In this document: positions 23,720 through 35,724 of the stretch, piece after piece
Numbering within the stretch: position 1 is the first letter of the stretch
How the letters are laid out: each line of letters starts with the position of its first letter
Source: Phoenix dactylifera
Taxonomy: Eukaryota; Streptophyta; Magnoliopsida; Arecales; Arecaceae
Length of the DNA: 64,000 nt
Assembly (NCBI RefSeq): GCF_009389715.1
Contig: NC_052404.1
Span: 9,990,480-10,054,479, forward strand
Reading direction: 5' to 3'
Notes under the pieces: generated by a model
Seen by the model: the letters and a program-made list of their open reading frames with translations, nothing else
The model's database searches: none
Told to the model about the DNA's origin: nothing
Program-made: the position numbers and the translations under genes

Positions 23720-25235
23720 CTTCTCTCTCTTGCTCTCTCTCGGTTTATCACTCTTTCTCTCTCTACTCGTTCTCTCGCTACATATTTTAGTGGACCAATG
23801 GCGGGTCTAGATACTTTGTAAAATCAAGTTGATCCTTAAAAGAGTCATGGCCATTGTTGTATGACCTAGAGCTTCAAGCAGGTATTGGTTTAAGGTCGGC
23901 ATTATGTAGCCATAGGAAGGATTCCAGGTCGGCGTTATACGACTGTACAAGGGGTCTCAAGTTTTGGGGATGACTTCTCTCTCTATCTCGGTGTTTTCTC
24001 TCTCTAGTTGATCCAAAAAAATTCTTGATTAAAAGAGATTGGTGGGTAGTCCTGAGTTACTACTTGGTGGTGGACCCTTTACGTCAAGCAGGGTTTTGCG
24101 CACCTCGGTCCAGAGATTGCAGCGTGGGTAGGTGATTAGTCTGTTTGGGTTGTTAGCAAAGAGGTAAGAATCCTTGTACACTCGCCTGGATAATTATAGA
24201 TATTTTGTACACATACATTTGATATGCTAATGATCAAGATAAGTAAGATACAAGAAATTTTTTGTGATGGTTTCCGTATTAAATAATATTATGATCATGT
24301 ATGCTTGTGATTGATAGCATGATAGATGCATATATGAGTATAATTTGCAATTGCATAATCGTACTAATGAATGTGGTGCTCTGGACTAACCATGTTATAT
24401 TGATTGCGCCATCGCGGATGAAAAATATGACACTTATCGATTGCCTTGTCATAGACTGAAAATGTGACACTTATTGATTGCCTTGTCTTGGGTCGGAAAC
24501 GTGACCGTGGTTAGTCTAAAGCCAGAAATAACATAAATTGATGTGTGTATGTGAACTTGATTAAATGAACAAGGACTTTAGGCCGATTTCGTTATCATCA
24601 ATTGCCCCGTCGCAGGCTAAAAACGTGACCTATTGATTGTCCGTCATAGGCCAAAAATATGATCAAAATTTGGCCAAAGTCGAAAAGATAATTGATTCTG
24701 GATCCGGATTGGGTTAAATAGGAATGGAATGAAAAGCTGCTTAAAAATATTATTGAAGATTGATGAGATATCGTATAATATATCACTCTTGAGTAGTTGG
24801 ATTTCTATTCATATTTGGTGTACATATGTATACTATTTATTCGAGTATTTTTGATAGTCGGTTTGTGATTTTAGTAACAATTTCCTGCTATTGTCAAACT
24901 TATATTATTATGTTGGTATAAATGTGTGGGAATTCTTACTGGTCTCTAAAGTTCACACCATCTCTTCTTTATTCCTGTCAATGTTGCAGGTGACTTGGTA
25001 CTAGGCTATAATTAAGTGAAAGGATGAGTAGATAGACCATCACTGATACTGGTTGAATGATTAAATTTTATAATTGTACTAGTTTTGTTAATTATTATGA
25101 ATTGAGATCATTATTGTTCAATGATATCGAGATTGTAATAAATTTTCAGGCCTTCTATATTTTCTAGGGCTTTGCGCTATAGAGTATGCAACCGCATCAC
25201 ATAGCCAACTCAGGTGTTGGGTGCGAGGCGTGACA

Positions 25236-25980
25236 ATATTCTTAACCCCTTTTATATGGTTGGTTCTTGTATTGGTAGGTGTCTCAGATATGCTGTCAAT
25301 TTTATGGCCGATAAGGTCTCGCATGTCAGCAAGAAGAAATAAAGGGCTATTCAAATAAACATATAAAATATGTTTATATGGCCAAGAAATATGGCCAAGA
25401 AGAAATAAACATATAAAACTTCCTCCGAAAAAAAAGAAATTAAAGGGCTATTCAAATATGGTGGTTTGTTTTTTCATGTTGCCCCTATGAAGTCTAGCTA
25501 GGTCCAATGTCGGCATGAGCAATTATCTAGCATCCTCCAACAATCTTGAGTGATTCTAAACATTATTCCTTTCTACTTCATGATATATTGTTGTTATTAT
25601 CAGATATGTGCAGCTTCCTTTTTTTTTACAGCAAAAGTTTCCAAATATATTTCAATATATCTTTGACATACCCGAACTTCTACATGACGAAGAACTCAAC
25701 CCGTCGCTAGCAAGGAGTCGCACCTGTTTGTTGGATATGGATCTTTTAACGTGAGATAGGATAATTTTTAGGATGATAGGTGTAAAGAAAAAAACTTGGG
25801 GCTTCTTTGGCATTGTTGTTGTTCTTATCTATTTGTTACTCCATAAATGAATGGAGTATTTAATTGGTGAGCACCTCATCCTTGAGGACTTGTCTTTTAG
25901 AAGATCCATGATTCAAATCCTGGATATTTGATTGCTCAAAATAAATAAGTATATATTGCATATATATATATATATAGGGG
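25236..25980. other. Intergenic, no gene seen
   Basis: AT-rich sequence with a local duplication of an AAGAAATAAA / AAGGGCTATTCAAATA phrase near 25335-25460. A stretch near 25877-25925 (GAGCACCTCATCC to GATTCAAATCC) faintly recalls tRNA A and B boxes but is too degenerate to call. Confidence 0.4.
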
Positions 25981-25984
25981 ATTG

Positions 25985-26124
25985 GTAGTAGGTTATCAAT
26001 CTACCCTTTTTTCGTAGACAAAAATATCCTTACTTTTTATAATTTTTAAGAATATTTTATATCTTTTTACAATCCCACATTAACTCACCCTCTCAACCCC
26101 CAATTAATACTCTCTCTCTCCTCC

Positions 26125-26162
<38 letters not shown>

Positions 26163-26303
26163 AGGTATGTATATGTATGTATGTATATATGTATAGGTAT
26201 GTATATGTATGTATGTATGTATGTGTGTACATATATATACATGTATATATATACATACATACATCTAGGTATGTATGTTTGTTTGTTTGTTTGTATGTTT
26301 CTT

Positions 26304-26357
<54 letters not shown>

Positions 26358-26462
26358 TATTAATTGGGGGTTGAGAGGGTGAGTTAATGTGAGATTGTAA
26401 AAAGACAAATAGGTAAGGGTATTTTTTGTCCAATGAAAAATAGGTAGATTGATAACCTACCA
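25985..26462. mobile_element. Foldback/MITE with compound microsatellite core
   Basis: The outer arms are inverted repeats of about 130 bp. The left arm starts GGTAGTAGGTTATCAATCTA and continues to CACCCTCTCAACCCCCAATT. The right arm is its reverse complement with few changes, ending GATTGATAACCTACC. The middle (about 26128-26357) is TA, GT, ATGT, GTTT and GA repeats. The outermost part is itself palindromic (GGTAG, GTTATCAAT, CTACC). No transposase is present. A target duplication is hard to judge because TA repeats flank both sides. Confidence 0.75.
26128..26357. repeat. Compound microsatellite (TA, GT, ATGT, GTTT, GA)
   Basis: A continuous run of short-period repeats: TA, then GT, then mixed ATGT, then GTTT, then TA, GT and GA. 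It forms the loop of the foldback element. Length is likely variable between individuals. Confidence 0.9.
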
Positions 26463-26469
26463 TAACAGA

Positions 26470-28820
26470 GAGTAGGTTATATATATATTTTGATGTTGAA
26501 AATAGTATTTGCACAAAACATTTCCTATTCCTTGATTTAGAGGACGTAATCAAACTTTGCTTCCAAATGTTTGAAAGATCTTACAAACAATCTAAAGAAA
26601 GGGGTTTCATCACACATATTGTTCATTAGTCGACTAGTTTATTCATCTTCTTGGGTTGTTCCAAAATAAAAATAGAGCAAGGGCAATATTGATCTCCTTG
26701 GATTTCATCACACATATTGGTCTCCATGCTCGTCATGAAGAGCTCATTTGTCTTTTTTTTTTGGAATGGATGAAGAGCTCGCTTGTCAAAACATTGGACC
26801 TGCAACTTTCATCATATTTCTCTTCCCCTCTCTCTTAATGATTTCTTTATCTAGAAAAAAGCGAGAAAAGAGCCACCCGTTCCATTAAGACAATAAAACA
26901 AACAATATTTCAAAAGAAGGAAATCTCAGGATTCCAAACCTGAAAATGACTTAAATACACTTTTAATGAAAAATAATTTAACATGGTCGTTTTAAATTGG
27001 GGAAGAAAAATAAGAATCCAAGGAATATATAGAAAATTAATGCAAATTAATATCCATTTAAGGAGATAAAATGTGCTAACATCTCTAGGAAGTTTTTGAA
27101 CTTCACTTTAAGACCATTTCAAGTGACTAATAAAAGTTTAGCTCAAATATGTTTAGGTATATGACAGTTTGAACTTGACATAGTGAACTAAGTAACTTTG
27201 TGTTGACCCAGTAATTTCTCATCTTATTCATATCTAACACTCTATCCAAAAATGCTAATTAAAAGATATTATTTAGATTCATTAATTTTGTATAAATATC
27301 CAAAATTTTCGTAGTACATAGTCGGTGTGGGACTAAATAAATGCCTGCATCGATCGTGGTTTGCAGCCCTATAACATAAAATTCCCTGCAGCGGAAATAA
27401 TTATACAGTTCCCCATACAACGGAATCCAACATGGTGAAAGATACGCAAACAAGGTACAAATATATCTGTATTGATGTCCTCAAATCATGGCAGAGGATT
27501 AGGCTCTTTTGAATGATATGAGGGCTGGGCTCTCAAAGGACGATGGGACGAGTAGGTTTGTCTCTGAAGCTGTAATACTGGCACCCAGTAAAACCACAAT
27601 CATCTACCAAAAAAGTAAAGAAAGGAAAAAACCACCGGCTAGTTTCCTCGGTAGACAGGAATTCCTTGCTCTCGAGTATAGAAAAGCTCATTCTTGATTA
27701 TAATGATTACGTAGAAACAGCAGCCACTTAAATCACACAGCATGCAATAGACCACCGGCCATAGCTCCCATTGATTTGACTTTGGAGATGGCCGGCCTTC
27801 TTTTGATGCTTTTCCTTTGCCTCTCCTTGCAGTTTCAACCGAATCATCATCATGTGCCACCTCCAGAAATAAACCTCACAAAGCCACAAGACCAATCAAA
27901 ACAAGCTAAAATGCTTCAACGACCGAGTCCCACAAGCCGCAGAGCAGCACTGTTCCTCAAAGTGATAATTGCCGAACACACCGTATTGGGCAAGTGGATG
28001 AACGTCTAACACTAATGCCAAGAGGCCTCTTCTGCCTTTCTATCATGGAGGGGATCTTTCTTCTCAGCCACAAGTGTACTTGGTGGAAGCAGTTCATGGG
28101 GGGGACACATGAGTTGGATAGCAGACCAACTAATAGTTCAGACCGATGAAAGAACAACGTGACGTTCCCCAACTGTTCTAGGATTCCTGCATCAAAAATG
28201 AGACGGGCTCTCAAATTTCAATCCACTGGTATATATTCTCGTGTGATGCTCGCACTGCTGACCACCAAGCAAAAGAAAAAGACGCCTGCACTACGACATG
28301 GCTTCGTCCACAGCTTATGTCAGCTCTGATCTCCTAATGATTTTTATATGGTAATCCATGTTGGCTTTCGGTGTAAAAGATGCAGCATTTACATGTGTGC
28401 CAGCTTTCAGGTCTTGAATCGCACAGTAACTTCGGCATGATAGAATCCATTTGCTGGTGCAGCTAGTGGCCGGCATGCATCCTCTTTATCCTTGCAACTT
28501 CTCCAGGATCGGCATCACCCACATCTCTCTCTTTTTCCTATCCGTGGTGATGTGAGGATCAGCTTCACGGACAAAACTCGTCACCTGACAGGACAAACCA
28601 ACCAACCAACCAACCAACCAGAAGTAACAGGGATATATACAAGTCAATATAGCAGACAGTCGTGAACCATGATCAGATTGCGGAAAACTATTCTTAAAAA
28701 CCTTGTAGTGCAGCTATTTGGTGCTGACTAAATGTGTCTGACCTTTTAGAACGTGTAGGAATGGTACCATCATGTAGACGAGCACACCACCGATGAATGC
28801 GTCATGAAGGAGACAACATC
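26470..28820. other. Intergenic, no firm gene
   Basis: AT-rich to about 27480, then more mixed. The only candidate is a 74-codon plus-strand frame from ATG 27788 with a hydrophobic start (MAGLLLMLFLCLSLQF) followed by polar residues. It could be a small secreted peptide or chance. An AACC tetranucleotide repeat lies at about 28596-28620. Confidence 0.4.
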
Positions 28821-28829
28821 ATCTTTTAA

Positions 28830-29081
28830 GAGTCCACGTCCGTTGCAGTGCTACTATTGCACCGCGGTCCTATACTATTATGAATAGCCACCACATCATC
28901 CATCTCTAAGACAGCTAGCCCTCATTCATTCCTCAGATACAACAAAGGCACCATTAGTGCAATATACAGCATGTTGCGATGGTGGAGAGCCGCCTGTATC
29001 TTAGATGAATGATGTGGCGGCTATCCACAATGGTATAGGAATTTCTGGTGCAAAAGTCTCATTGTAGAGGATCATGATTCC
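28830..29081. mobile_element. MULE-type MITE with 9-10 bp target duplication
   Basis: About 252 bp flanked by ATCTTTTAA at 28821-28829 and 29082-29090, or ten bases if the preceding C is counted. A 9-bp duplication is the Mutator hallmark. The arms are long imperfect inverted repeats of about 100 bp: the left has TTGCACC, CCTATACTATT and ATAGCCACCACATCATCCAT; the right, reversed, has TTGCACC, CCTATACCATT and ATAGCCGCCACATCATTCAT. No coding content. Confidence 0.75.
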
Positions 29082-29412
29082 ATCTTTTAATAGCCTTAAC
29101 TACCCTTCATTGTAATCTTCTTGCTATTTAAGCCACCAACTTTCCCCATTCTCTTCCTTGGACCTAGGTCCACACGATCATCACAAAATTCACAGGGTGC
29201 CTGGACCAACAAACAGCTGTTTCCTGAGCTTCCTAACCATGGCAAATGGACGGCATTCTTCAGATTCATTGCTTTAAATATAACTGAACTTATTAATTAG
29301 ATTGGATTTAAATTGACATAGTCTAAAAGCCTGTTTCGTGACCTGTTACCTAGACATTTGAAGTTGAATGAATCGGTCGAGAGGGAGTGGTGGATCGCAA
29401 GATGTCTCACAA

Positions 29413-29414
<2 letters not shown>

Positions 29415-29457
<43 letters not shown>
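29415..29457. repeat. (TA)n microsatellite
   Basis: About 21 uninterrupted TA units. A short hairpin (AAGTGGGCTC and its complement with loop CCATT, 29493-29517) lies just downstream. Confidence 0.95.
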
Positions 29458-29459
<2 letters not shown>

Positions 29460-29739
29460 GGCCCAAGGGGCTTCGTCTCTCCTTGGGACTAAAAGTGGGC
29501 TCCCATTGAGCCCACTTACGCTAAACCATACAGGGCCTAATACTGAGAGTCGATTACGTGCTGATACTGGGTTAGGATACCTGCATCCCGGGTCCAGCCC
29601 ATTTAGGAAGCCAGATCCTTATTGGCCCTGACAAGAAAAGAGGCGCTCGAGAGGGATATCCTGGGGGTTGCGGGCCCGATAGCTGTAGGGAAAAGAAGAC
29701 AAAAAATATCTGGCCCTTAGGGATAGCGATGCTTAACCC

Positions 29740-29940
29740 TTGAGCCCATTTTAAATTGATCCAGGTTGCTGTAAGTTGGGTTAAATTACTTATTTAATAA
29801 AAAAAGGTTAGGTTTGGATTCGGATTTTTCATCCGTTTGACAAGCGGATCAAGTTCGGGTTGATAGATTTTAGATTCACCTTTGTATCCAATCCAATCCG
29901 TATTTGGTTCAACCCGACCCAATGGCCACCCCAACTCCCT
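29740..29940. repeat. Probable degraded GGGT-rich MITE
   Basis: The segment contains AGTTGGGTTAAAT, TTCGGGTTGATAG and ends with CAACCCGACCCAATGGCCAC. Reversed, that ending resembles the start of the common hAT-type MITE class represented at 14739. Ends and target duplication are not clear. Similar wording occurs near 36430-36560. Confidence 0.4.
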
Positions 29941-30436
29941 GAGGTGACACCTTCAAATCATGTGCTGCCTAATTAATGTTTAGAAGCAACGATGAACAGG
30001 TAGAGCATCACCTTTTTCTTCTTTTTCTTTTTAATTTTTCCACCACTTTATCTTGAAACAGGCTGAGCTGGCCTCCAAATGTGATCACTTATCACTTCCA
30101 AAGAAGACGAGATTATGATCAACAAGATTCCACGAAGTACCTATATGGTGTCCATTTGAATCCTGAAGCAATGTCTTCTTTACCATGTGAAGAAAGTTGT
30201 GAGAACATTTAACATCATAAACGGAGTCATCAGAGTGTGTGCATGTGAGCATGCACTAGAGAGCTTATACAACTTAAACTGTGAATTATGAGTATGAACT
30301 GCATGCATTGGTTTATACCAATCCATATTCATTTATCCAGCCACCATATAAGTTATAACCACATTTTCAGACATTCCCCAGAGGGCTACAAGCTAACCAA
30401 GGGAAATTTTTACAACAACAAATTCCATCTCGGTTT

Positions 30437-30640
30437 TCAAAGCCATAGAGAGACATCTTTTCCGAATGACTTCAGGATTATATCAACCATTTCATGCAAG
30501 GTCGAGGGACCCATGCCCACCTTTAGGTGACCAGAGATCAAATCTGGATAGTTTTGGGTGGAATACATCATTTCCTGGTAAATGCCTTCCTCCCAGCACT
30601 CTTTTTGGATCACATCCAAGTCTTCAACCAACATAAAATC
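30437..30640 (-). CDS. Unrecognised terminal-exon-like open frame
   Basis: The minus-strand frame reads KYGSLDFMLVEDLDVIQKEC, then EEGIYQEMMYSTQNYPDLIS and GMGPSTLHEMVDIILKSFGK, ending at a stop at 30437. Composition looks like real coding sequence. I do not recognise the family. Upstream on the minus strand is a purine-rich GAAA repeat (about 30662-30700) with no clear splice acceptor, and only about 450 bp separate it from the Alfin-like gene. It is most likely a gene fragment. Confidence 0.3.
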   Translation of the reverse strand, partial: DFMLVEDLDVIQKECWEEGIYQEMMYSTQNYPDLISGHLKVGMGPSTLHEMVDIILKSFGKDVSLWL

Positions 30641-31172
30641 AAGAGAGCCATATTTAGGACGGGTCCTTTTTCTTCTTTTCTTTCTTTCTTTCTTTCTTTT
30701 CGGTAAACTACCACAAATCACTGAATTTTCAAATGTAATATTTTGAAGCTATCAACCTGCAATATCTCCCGGTAGGAAATCAGGCAGCTAATTATGTCAT
30801 TGCCCAAGTATAAATAAGTTGCCATAAATAGATCTTTGTTTTCCATGCTATTGACAGAGAATACAAAATTAAGCAACGTTCAGATGTAATGGATATTCAG
30901 AAGCGTTTTCCTACAATTAACCCAAACATGCAAAATAGTCAAGCTTGGTTGATAAAAGGGTGAAAAAGTAAAATTCGTTTCTCAAATGTTACTGTGAATT
31001 ATAGATGACTGGAGCTTCCTGCATCATAATAGCACAAATCTCTTTCTAGATGAGCACGAAAAACAATACAAAATATGGACTGTCACACCTAAGCTATAAA
31101 TGTTAACGAGAACAAAGTCAAGCTAATTTACTGGTCTGAAATGGCAAAATACCGGACAGCAGGATTTTTAAG

Positions 31173-34100
31173 TTACTGCCTTCCTTTCTTTGAATTGCAG
31201 TTGGGGCATTTGTATTGCTTTATGTTCTGAGCTTTTGCTGGAGTTATCTTCACGCACTTGCCATGGAACCACCTCTCACATATATCACAACCAATCCAAA
31301 ACTCATCTGCAGCATAGCTGCCACCACAAGCGCCACAAAGAGTTTCACTGTGTTCATCATCATCATCTTCACCGTACCCCTCATCAACTGTCTTTGAATT
31401 GCTTTTTGGCTGTCCATCGCTTGACCTCTGAGGAAACAAAGAATGATCGACAAATTTATTTACTAAAAAGAAAGACATAACTACTAAGACCTCCAAAATG
31501 TCTTACCTTTGTTGAGAGTTTGGATTTACTTCCATTATCCATGCCAGACCTCTCGTTCAATTGCCCACTATCCATTATCACTTCAAAGATAGTTGGAAGA
31601 TCATTGATCATGCTAAACAAAAGTTTCCTGTTGATATGGCAAAGATAATTTAATAAAATCCTACAGTGTTTGCAACCATATTTGAAGTACAAAGTAGGTC
31701 AGATTGCAATCTGGCAATTCCAAACAAATCAACACCAGGCACCAACAAGAACATCGAGCCAATATACCTTATATGACTGCATGCATCCTACTCGTGGACG
31801 ATTAATGAGTACACCCAACAGAAGCGGTTTTTACCATGTTGCGCAAGCTTAAAATACAGAACCTAATAAAACAGTCCTTTCTAAACACCGATTTAACCTT
31901 CAACTTTCTTTTGAAGAGCTCTTTCTTTTAAGTAGAGTTGCTCTTACCAGAAAATTTGGTACCAATACGTAGAGCTAATAATTAATGCGAGCTAGATCCA
32001 TATCATGGACTCATTGATTGTGGCTCCCGAACCTAGAAAACTCCAATCATTTCAATTACTTGTCCAACAAATTGGGCCTAACTGAATACAGTTGAGTCAA
32101 CTGAAATAAAGCCAACCCAAACTTTGAACTGTTAAGAAAATGAGTTATATCTAGGTTCAAAGCCTGGACATAAAGGCGATTTGTGCCAAATCTACATCAG
32201 ATCTAATCCTAGAATCAGCTACAAGTTGAGAGACCTTCAACTAAGTCTCTTGTACCCCTCTTGGAATGTCCCTCTTCCCTGATAGGTACTGAGTGTCTTA
32301 CTCCCCCCCCCCCCCCCCCCCCCCCGCCCCAACCGTCCCAAACCAAAAAAAAAAAGAAAGAGGAAACCACAAAGGACCTGAGAGACGGTGCTGCTCCCTA
32401 TTTGCCCTTCAGTTTAAAAACCAACAGGAGATCAACTTAATGCACGAAATAGTTCATGTATGTCAAATATAAGAATAGTTTAGTAATGTTTGAAAATAAG
32501 TTGCAAATTTTTTTTTGCTACCTCAGGAGGATTGTCAAACAAGAGTATTGTTCGTGAGCAGCTTATGTTTGGCTCAACAGCTGGCTTGATTAGCAACCCA
32601 GTGAAGCTAGAGCTACGCTTGGCTTGCTTAAGACTAGCTCGATTAAGTTTGAAATAGAAATAAATGGACAGACAATATATTATATTATTATTTACAAATA
32701 AAACTGTTTCTATATGATATAAAAGATTAATATGAATCACATTTAAAAATGTATTTCAATTATAATATTGAGATATGGTGGGAAAACTAGCTCGGAGTAT
32801 ATCTAATTTAAAAAACTTGACTAGATCTTTAAAGGAAAAAAAAAAAAAAAAAACTTGAGCTACATTTCAGTTGCTCTATCTCAACTCATATACACCTCTG
32901 TTTCTAAGCTTCTTTTGAGCCCTTCCTTCTGTCAAGAAGTTTCAAGAAGGTCACTAAGAGAAATCTCATGATGTCTGTTGGAAAAGAAGAATAAAGAAAA
33001 TACATTCAATACACTCATACAAATTCCAAATCGCTGAAGTAAAATGAAGCATCACACGACTTTGGTGTTAGAGGTCCACCATATTTAGAAGACTCACACC
33101 TGAGTGGCCATTTGAAGACCCTTGAGGTATAGGAAGATCGATAAGTTTAGAATAAGACTAGTCCACAATCAAGAAAAATCAGTAGTAGAAATTTTGATGG
33201 ACGCCAAAACCACAATCCATCTTAGTATGCAAAACTATTTGAAAGAAAGAAACTTTTGCTTCAGCTGTGAAGACGGATCTAACATAAATACATCCTCCAA
33301 TTGTTGGAGGCATGATAGGTAGGCCTCTTGTGGGTTCGATCTCTGGCAACTCTATAAAGGGCAGCATCATTTTCACCTATCCTGAATCAATCCTGTAACA
33401 GTTACATCAAACCCTCTAACATCATCCATGAAAGTTAACTTACCATTTAAAAGCACCAATTTCTAGTAATGGTAAAAGCCTTTCGGTCGTTATTACTACC
33501 AGAAGCCAGCTAATAGACAGGCACCAAAACATATATGCCAATAGTAAGTCAGAAGGATAAGCACTTTAAATTCTAAGGAGAAACGCAGACAACCTCAAGA
33601 GGCCTGGGTCAGTAAGCATCAGCAAAGGCCCTTTCTTGAGTAGTTACTGACGCTCATGCCCAACCTTAGCATTCAGACAAATTATATTCTAAGGAGAAGT
33701 GGTAGATGCCCTCAAGAAGCCTATACCAGCAATAACCAGAGCCCCTCCTTGAGTAGTTACAAAGGCAACATACCAATGTAAACTCTAAGATATAGGCAAG
33801 CCACCTTGATCAATGTTACTATTGTTTAATTTATTATGACATAAGGGTCCGAGAGGCCTAACCAGAACCCATCTCCATAAGAAATCACACCTAATTACAA
33901 GTACATGACAAGTAGGTTATAGTCACCTCTCACCCAAGAAAACAGAACATGATAAATAGTTTCCACAAAAATCACACTATCATCCTCAGAACAATGTATA
34001 ATGATACAGGCAAACTATTCATTATCGTCAATATCCACATGCATTATTATTAACTTGGATTATAAAAGGACACTTAACACTATCATGACAGATCATTAAT

Positions 34101-35145
34101 GTTACATGTTATCCAAAAAAAATACAAAACTACAAACAATGTATAAGGCTTATCACAAATAGAATATCGAAGTGGTGCACCTGATTCTCCTACTGTACTA
34201 AATAGAGTTTGCATCCTCATCCTCAATCTAATATATGTAAAAGTGTACAAGAGATTAGCTGTAGAAAAAATGAGAAATTTACATCACGCCAGAATTATCA
34301 CACCACTTTTCTTCAATAATTTTCACAAAAATATGCACAACCACATCCAATAGATTCACAATCAGGTTTTGAGAAAATTTCTAAAGTTTTGCAAGCGAAT
34401 AACCAGCCATCCTCATCACTCTATATCACATAATCAGCAACATAAGAGCACATCTCTTTTCTTCCATAAATCATGAAACACAAAGAAACACACTATAATA
34501 ACAAGGCAAAACTATATCTAACAAATTAAAGGAAAGAGAGTCGCGAAAGCCAAAAGTCACCACAAACACCTCTCATTTCGGTTCAGGCGGACCCCGAGAT
34601 AGAAGGCGACGGAAAGGAGCCAGGAGTCGCTGTGCACGGCGACTAGGGACAGCCAGTCCTTGCGGTCCATCCCGTCCCTCGCGAAATTGATCCCGAGCAA
34701 CGGCTCCGGCAGCTCCGGCGGCACCTCCTCCGCCGGGAGATTCACCTCCCACGTCTCGTTCGGGTGCCCGTACAGACAAAGATTCTCCCTTTCTATCCCA
34801 TGGAACCAAAAGGGCAAAAAAGAGAAAAGAAAAGTAGCAACGGTTACCGCAAATTCCGGCACAAATGAACCCTAAATTTGAGAAAATCGTAACCAAGAGA
34901 GATCCGATATGGGATCGAAGCAATCGAGGTCACCTGGACGGCACTGCGCGTAGAAGGCATTGACATCTGAGAGAAGGTGAAAGAAGGGTTAGCGGAAAGA
35001 AGATTACGAGCACTAAAACAAAGGGAGAAGAATATAAAGTCCGACCTTCGGTGAGAGCACGGACGATGGCGGTCCTCCGGCAGCTATAATCTCTGAAGAT
35101 TTCCTCGACGGTGCGAGGAGTGGAGGAGATCCAGCCCACTTCCAT
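31173..35145 (-). CDS. Alfin-like PHD finger protein
   Basis: Five minus-strand exons: 35145-35046, 34966-34934, 34792-34570, 31627-31507 and 31427-31173. They total 732 nt and 243 residues, typical for the family, and all borders fit GT-AG and keep frame. The N-terminal Alfin domain begins [20 protein letters not shown] and includes [29 protein letters not shown] and [16 protein letters not shown], then [15 protein letters not shown]. An acidic stretch (EDDDDE) lies near residues 179-184. The C-terminal PHD finger spans about 189-237, with [21 protein letters not shown] and YKCPNC giving the C4HC3 pattern. Known members bind H3K4me3 and act in the nucleus in stress response and with Polycomb. 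The first three exons are packed in 600 bp and a 2.9-kb intron follows. Nothing suggests damage. Confidence 0.94.
32303..32330. repeat. Poly-C tract in Alfin-like intron
   Basis: A run of 23 C, one G and four C, followed by CAAACC and an A-run. On the transcribed minus-strand RNA this reads U-rich then a long G tract. See the matching tracts at 38453 and 47534. Confidence 0.95.
33569..33790. repeat. Old tandem duplication of about 118 bp in Alfin-like intron
   Basis: Two degenerate copies begin TTCTAAGGAGAA at about 33569 and 33687. Both contain CTCAAGAGGCCT-like and CCTTTCTTGAGTAGTTAC-like phrases. No coding content. Confidence 0.6.
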
Positions 35146-35724
35146 GATTGACGGCGGAGATCAGAGGGACAGATCCGCCGTTATCAGCCGCTCCGAAGAC
35201 GAGAACAAGAAGGAGGAGGAGGAGGACGGAAGATTGGGAACGAAGGCATGCAGCGCTCGCTGAAAGCAGCGGAGAGAGAGAGAGCGGCGCTCGATCGATT
35301 AAAAAAAGGATTTCGAGGTGGAGTTGGAGAAGGAGAAAATAAAGGGAAAGTTTTATCCTTTTTCCAACCTTTTCACCCGATGGAGACCACGTATCGTGAG
35401 ATACCACGTGGACCTTTCTGCGTCGGACAGAAGCTAACCAATTCCTTAAGAAGAACGATGTTTTCACAGCGGGCGGCCGGGGAGGAGATCCATAAGGTAT
35501 AGCTGGGTCGGATTAGGGTACAAAAAAATACCAAATTTTCTATAAGCTCAATCTGAAGCTCAAATAAAAATGAATGCAGTCTAAGTCCCAGCCCGATCAG
35601 CTCTACTCGAAAGTAGCAAGATTTGGGTTATATTAGATTGGCCCTGATCCAAATGGGTCTAAAAGAGTTCTTATCAGAAGAGAGTGCCCTGGGACATTGG
35701 CATGGCCCATCCTTGGATACCCAG
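35146..35724. promoter_or_regulatory. Upstream region of the Alfin-like gene
   Basis: Holds the 5' UTR/promoter of the minus-strand Alfin-like gene. It contains a GA-rich and AGG-rich stretch at about 35190-35290 and mixed sequence to 35700. I see no distinct TATA box. Confidence 0.4.

Larger units (their letters stand above)
20750..25235 (+). mobile_element. Degraded Ty3/gypsy-like LTR, interrupted by a copia solo LTR
   Basis: The right end at 25235 reads GTGCGAGGCGTGACA, the same ending style as the Tekay LTR at 7885. Before it come an A/T-rich part and a short zone near 24955-25010 (AAGTTCACACC to TTGCAGGTGAC) that mirrors the TAGCTCACTCC to TTGCAGGTGAT layout of the Tekay LTR. The left part (about 21050-21700) has the CGCCGG/GGCCGAT style seen in LTR 5' halves. 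The left boundary is unclear, somewhere near 20.75-21.06 kb. No internal coding part is seen, so it is probably an old solo LTR or LTR fragment. The SIRE-like LTR at 21724-23719 is nested inside and is younger. Confidence 0.55.

Noticed and set aside
25877-25925. tRNA or SINE-like A and B boxes
   Set aside because: The two boxes are only loosely matched, no cloverleaf can be drawn, and there is no A-rich tail or target duplication.
26145-26553. Open frames of 65-149 codons across the microsatellite
   Set aside because: They are translations of TA, GT, ATGT and GA repeats, with only Tyr, Val, Cys, Met, Ile and Thr-type runs.
33325-33350. GGGTTCGATCTC phrase resembling a tRNA T-arm
   Set aside because: No matching acceptor, D or anticodon arms nearby; it lies in an intron of the Alfin-like gene.
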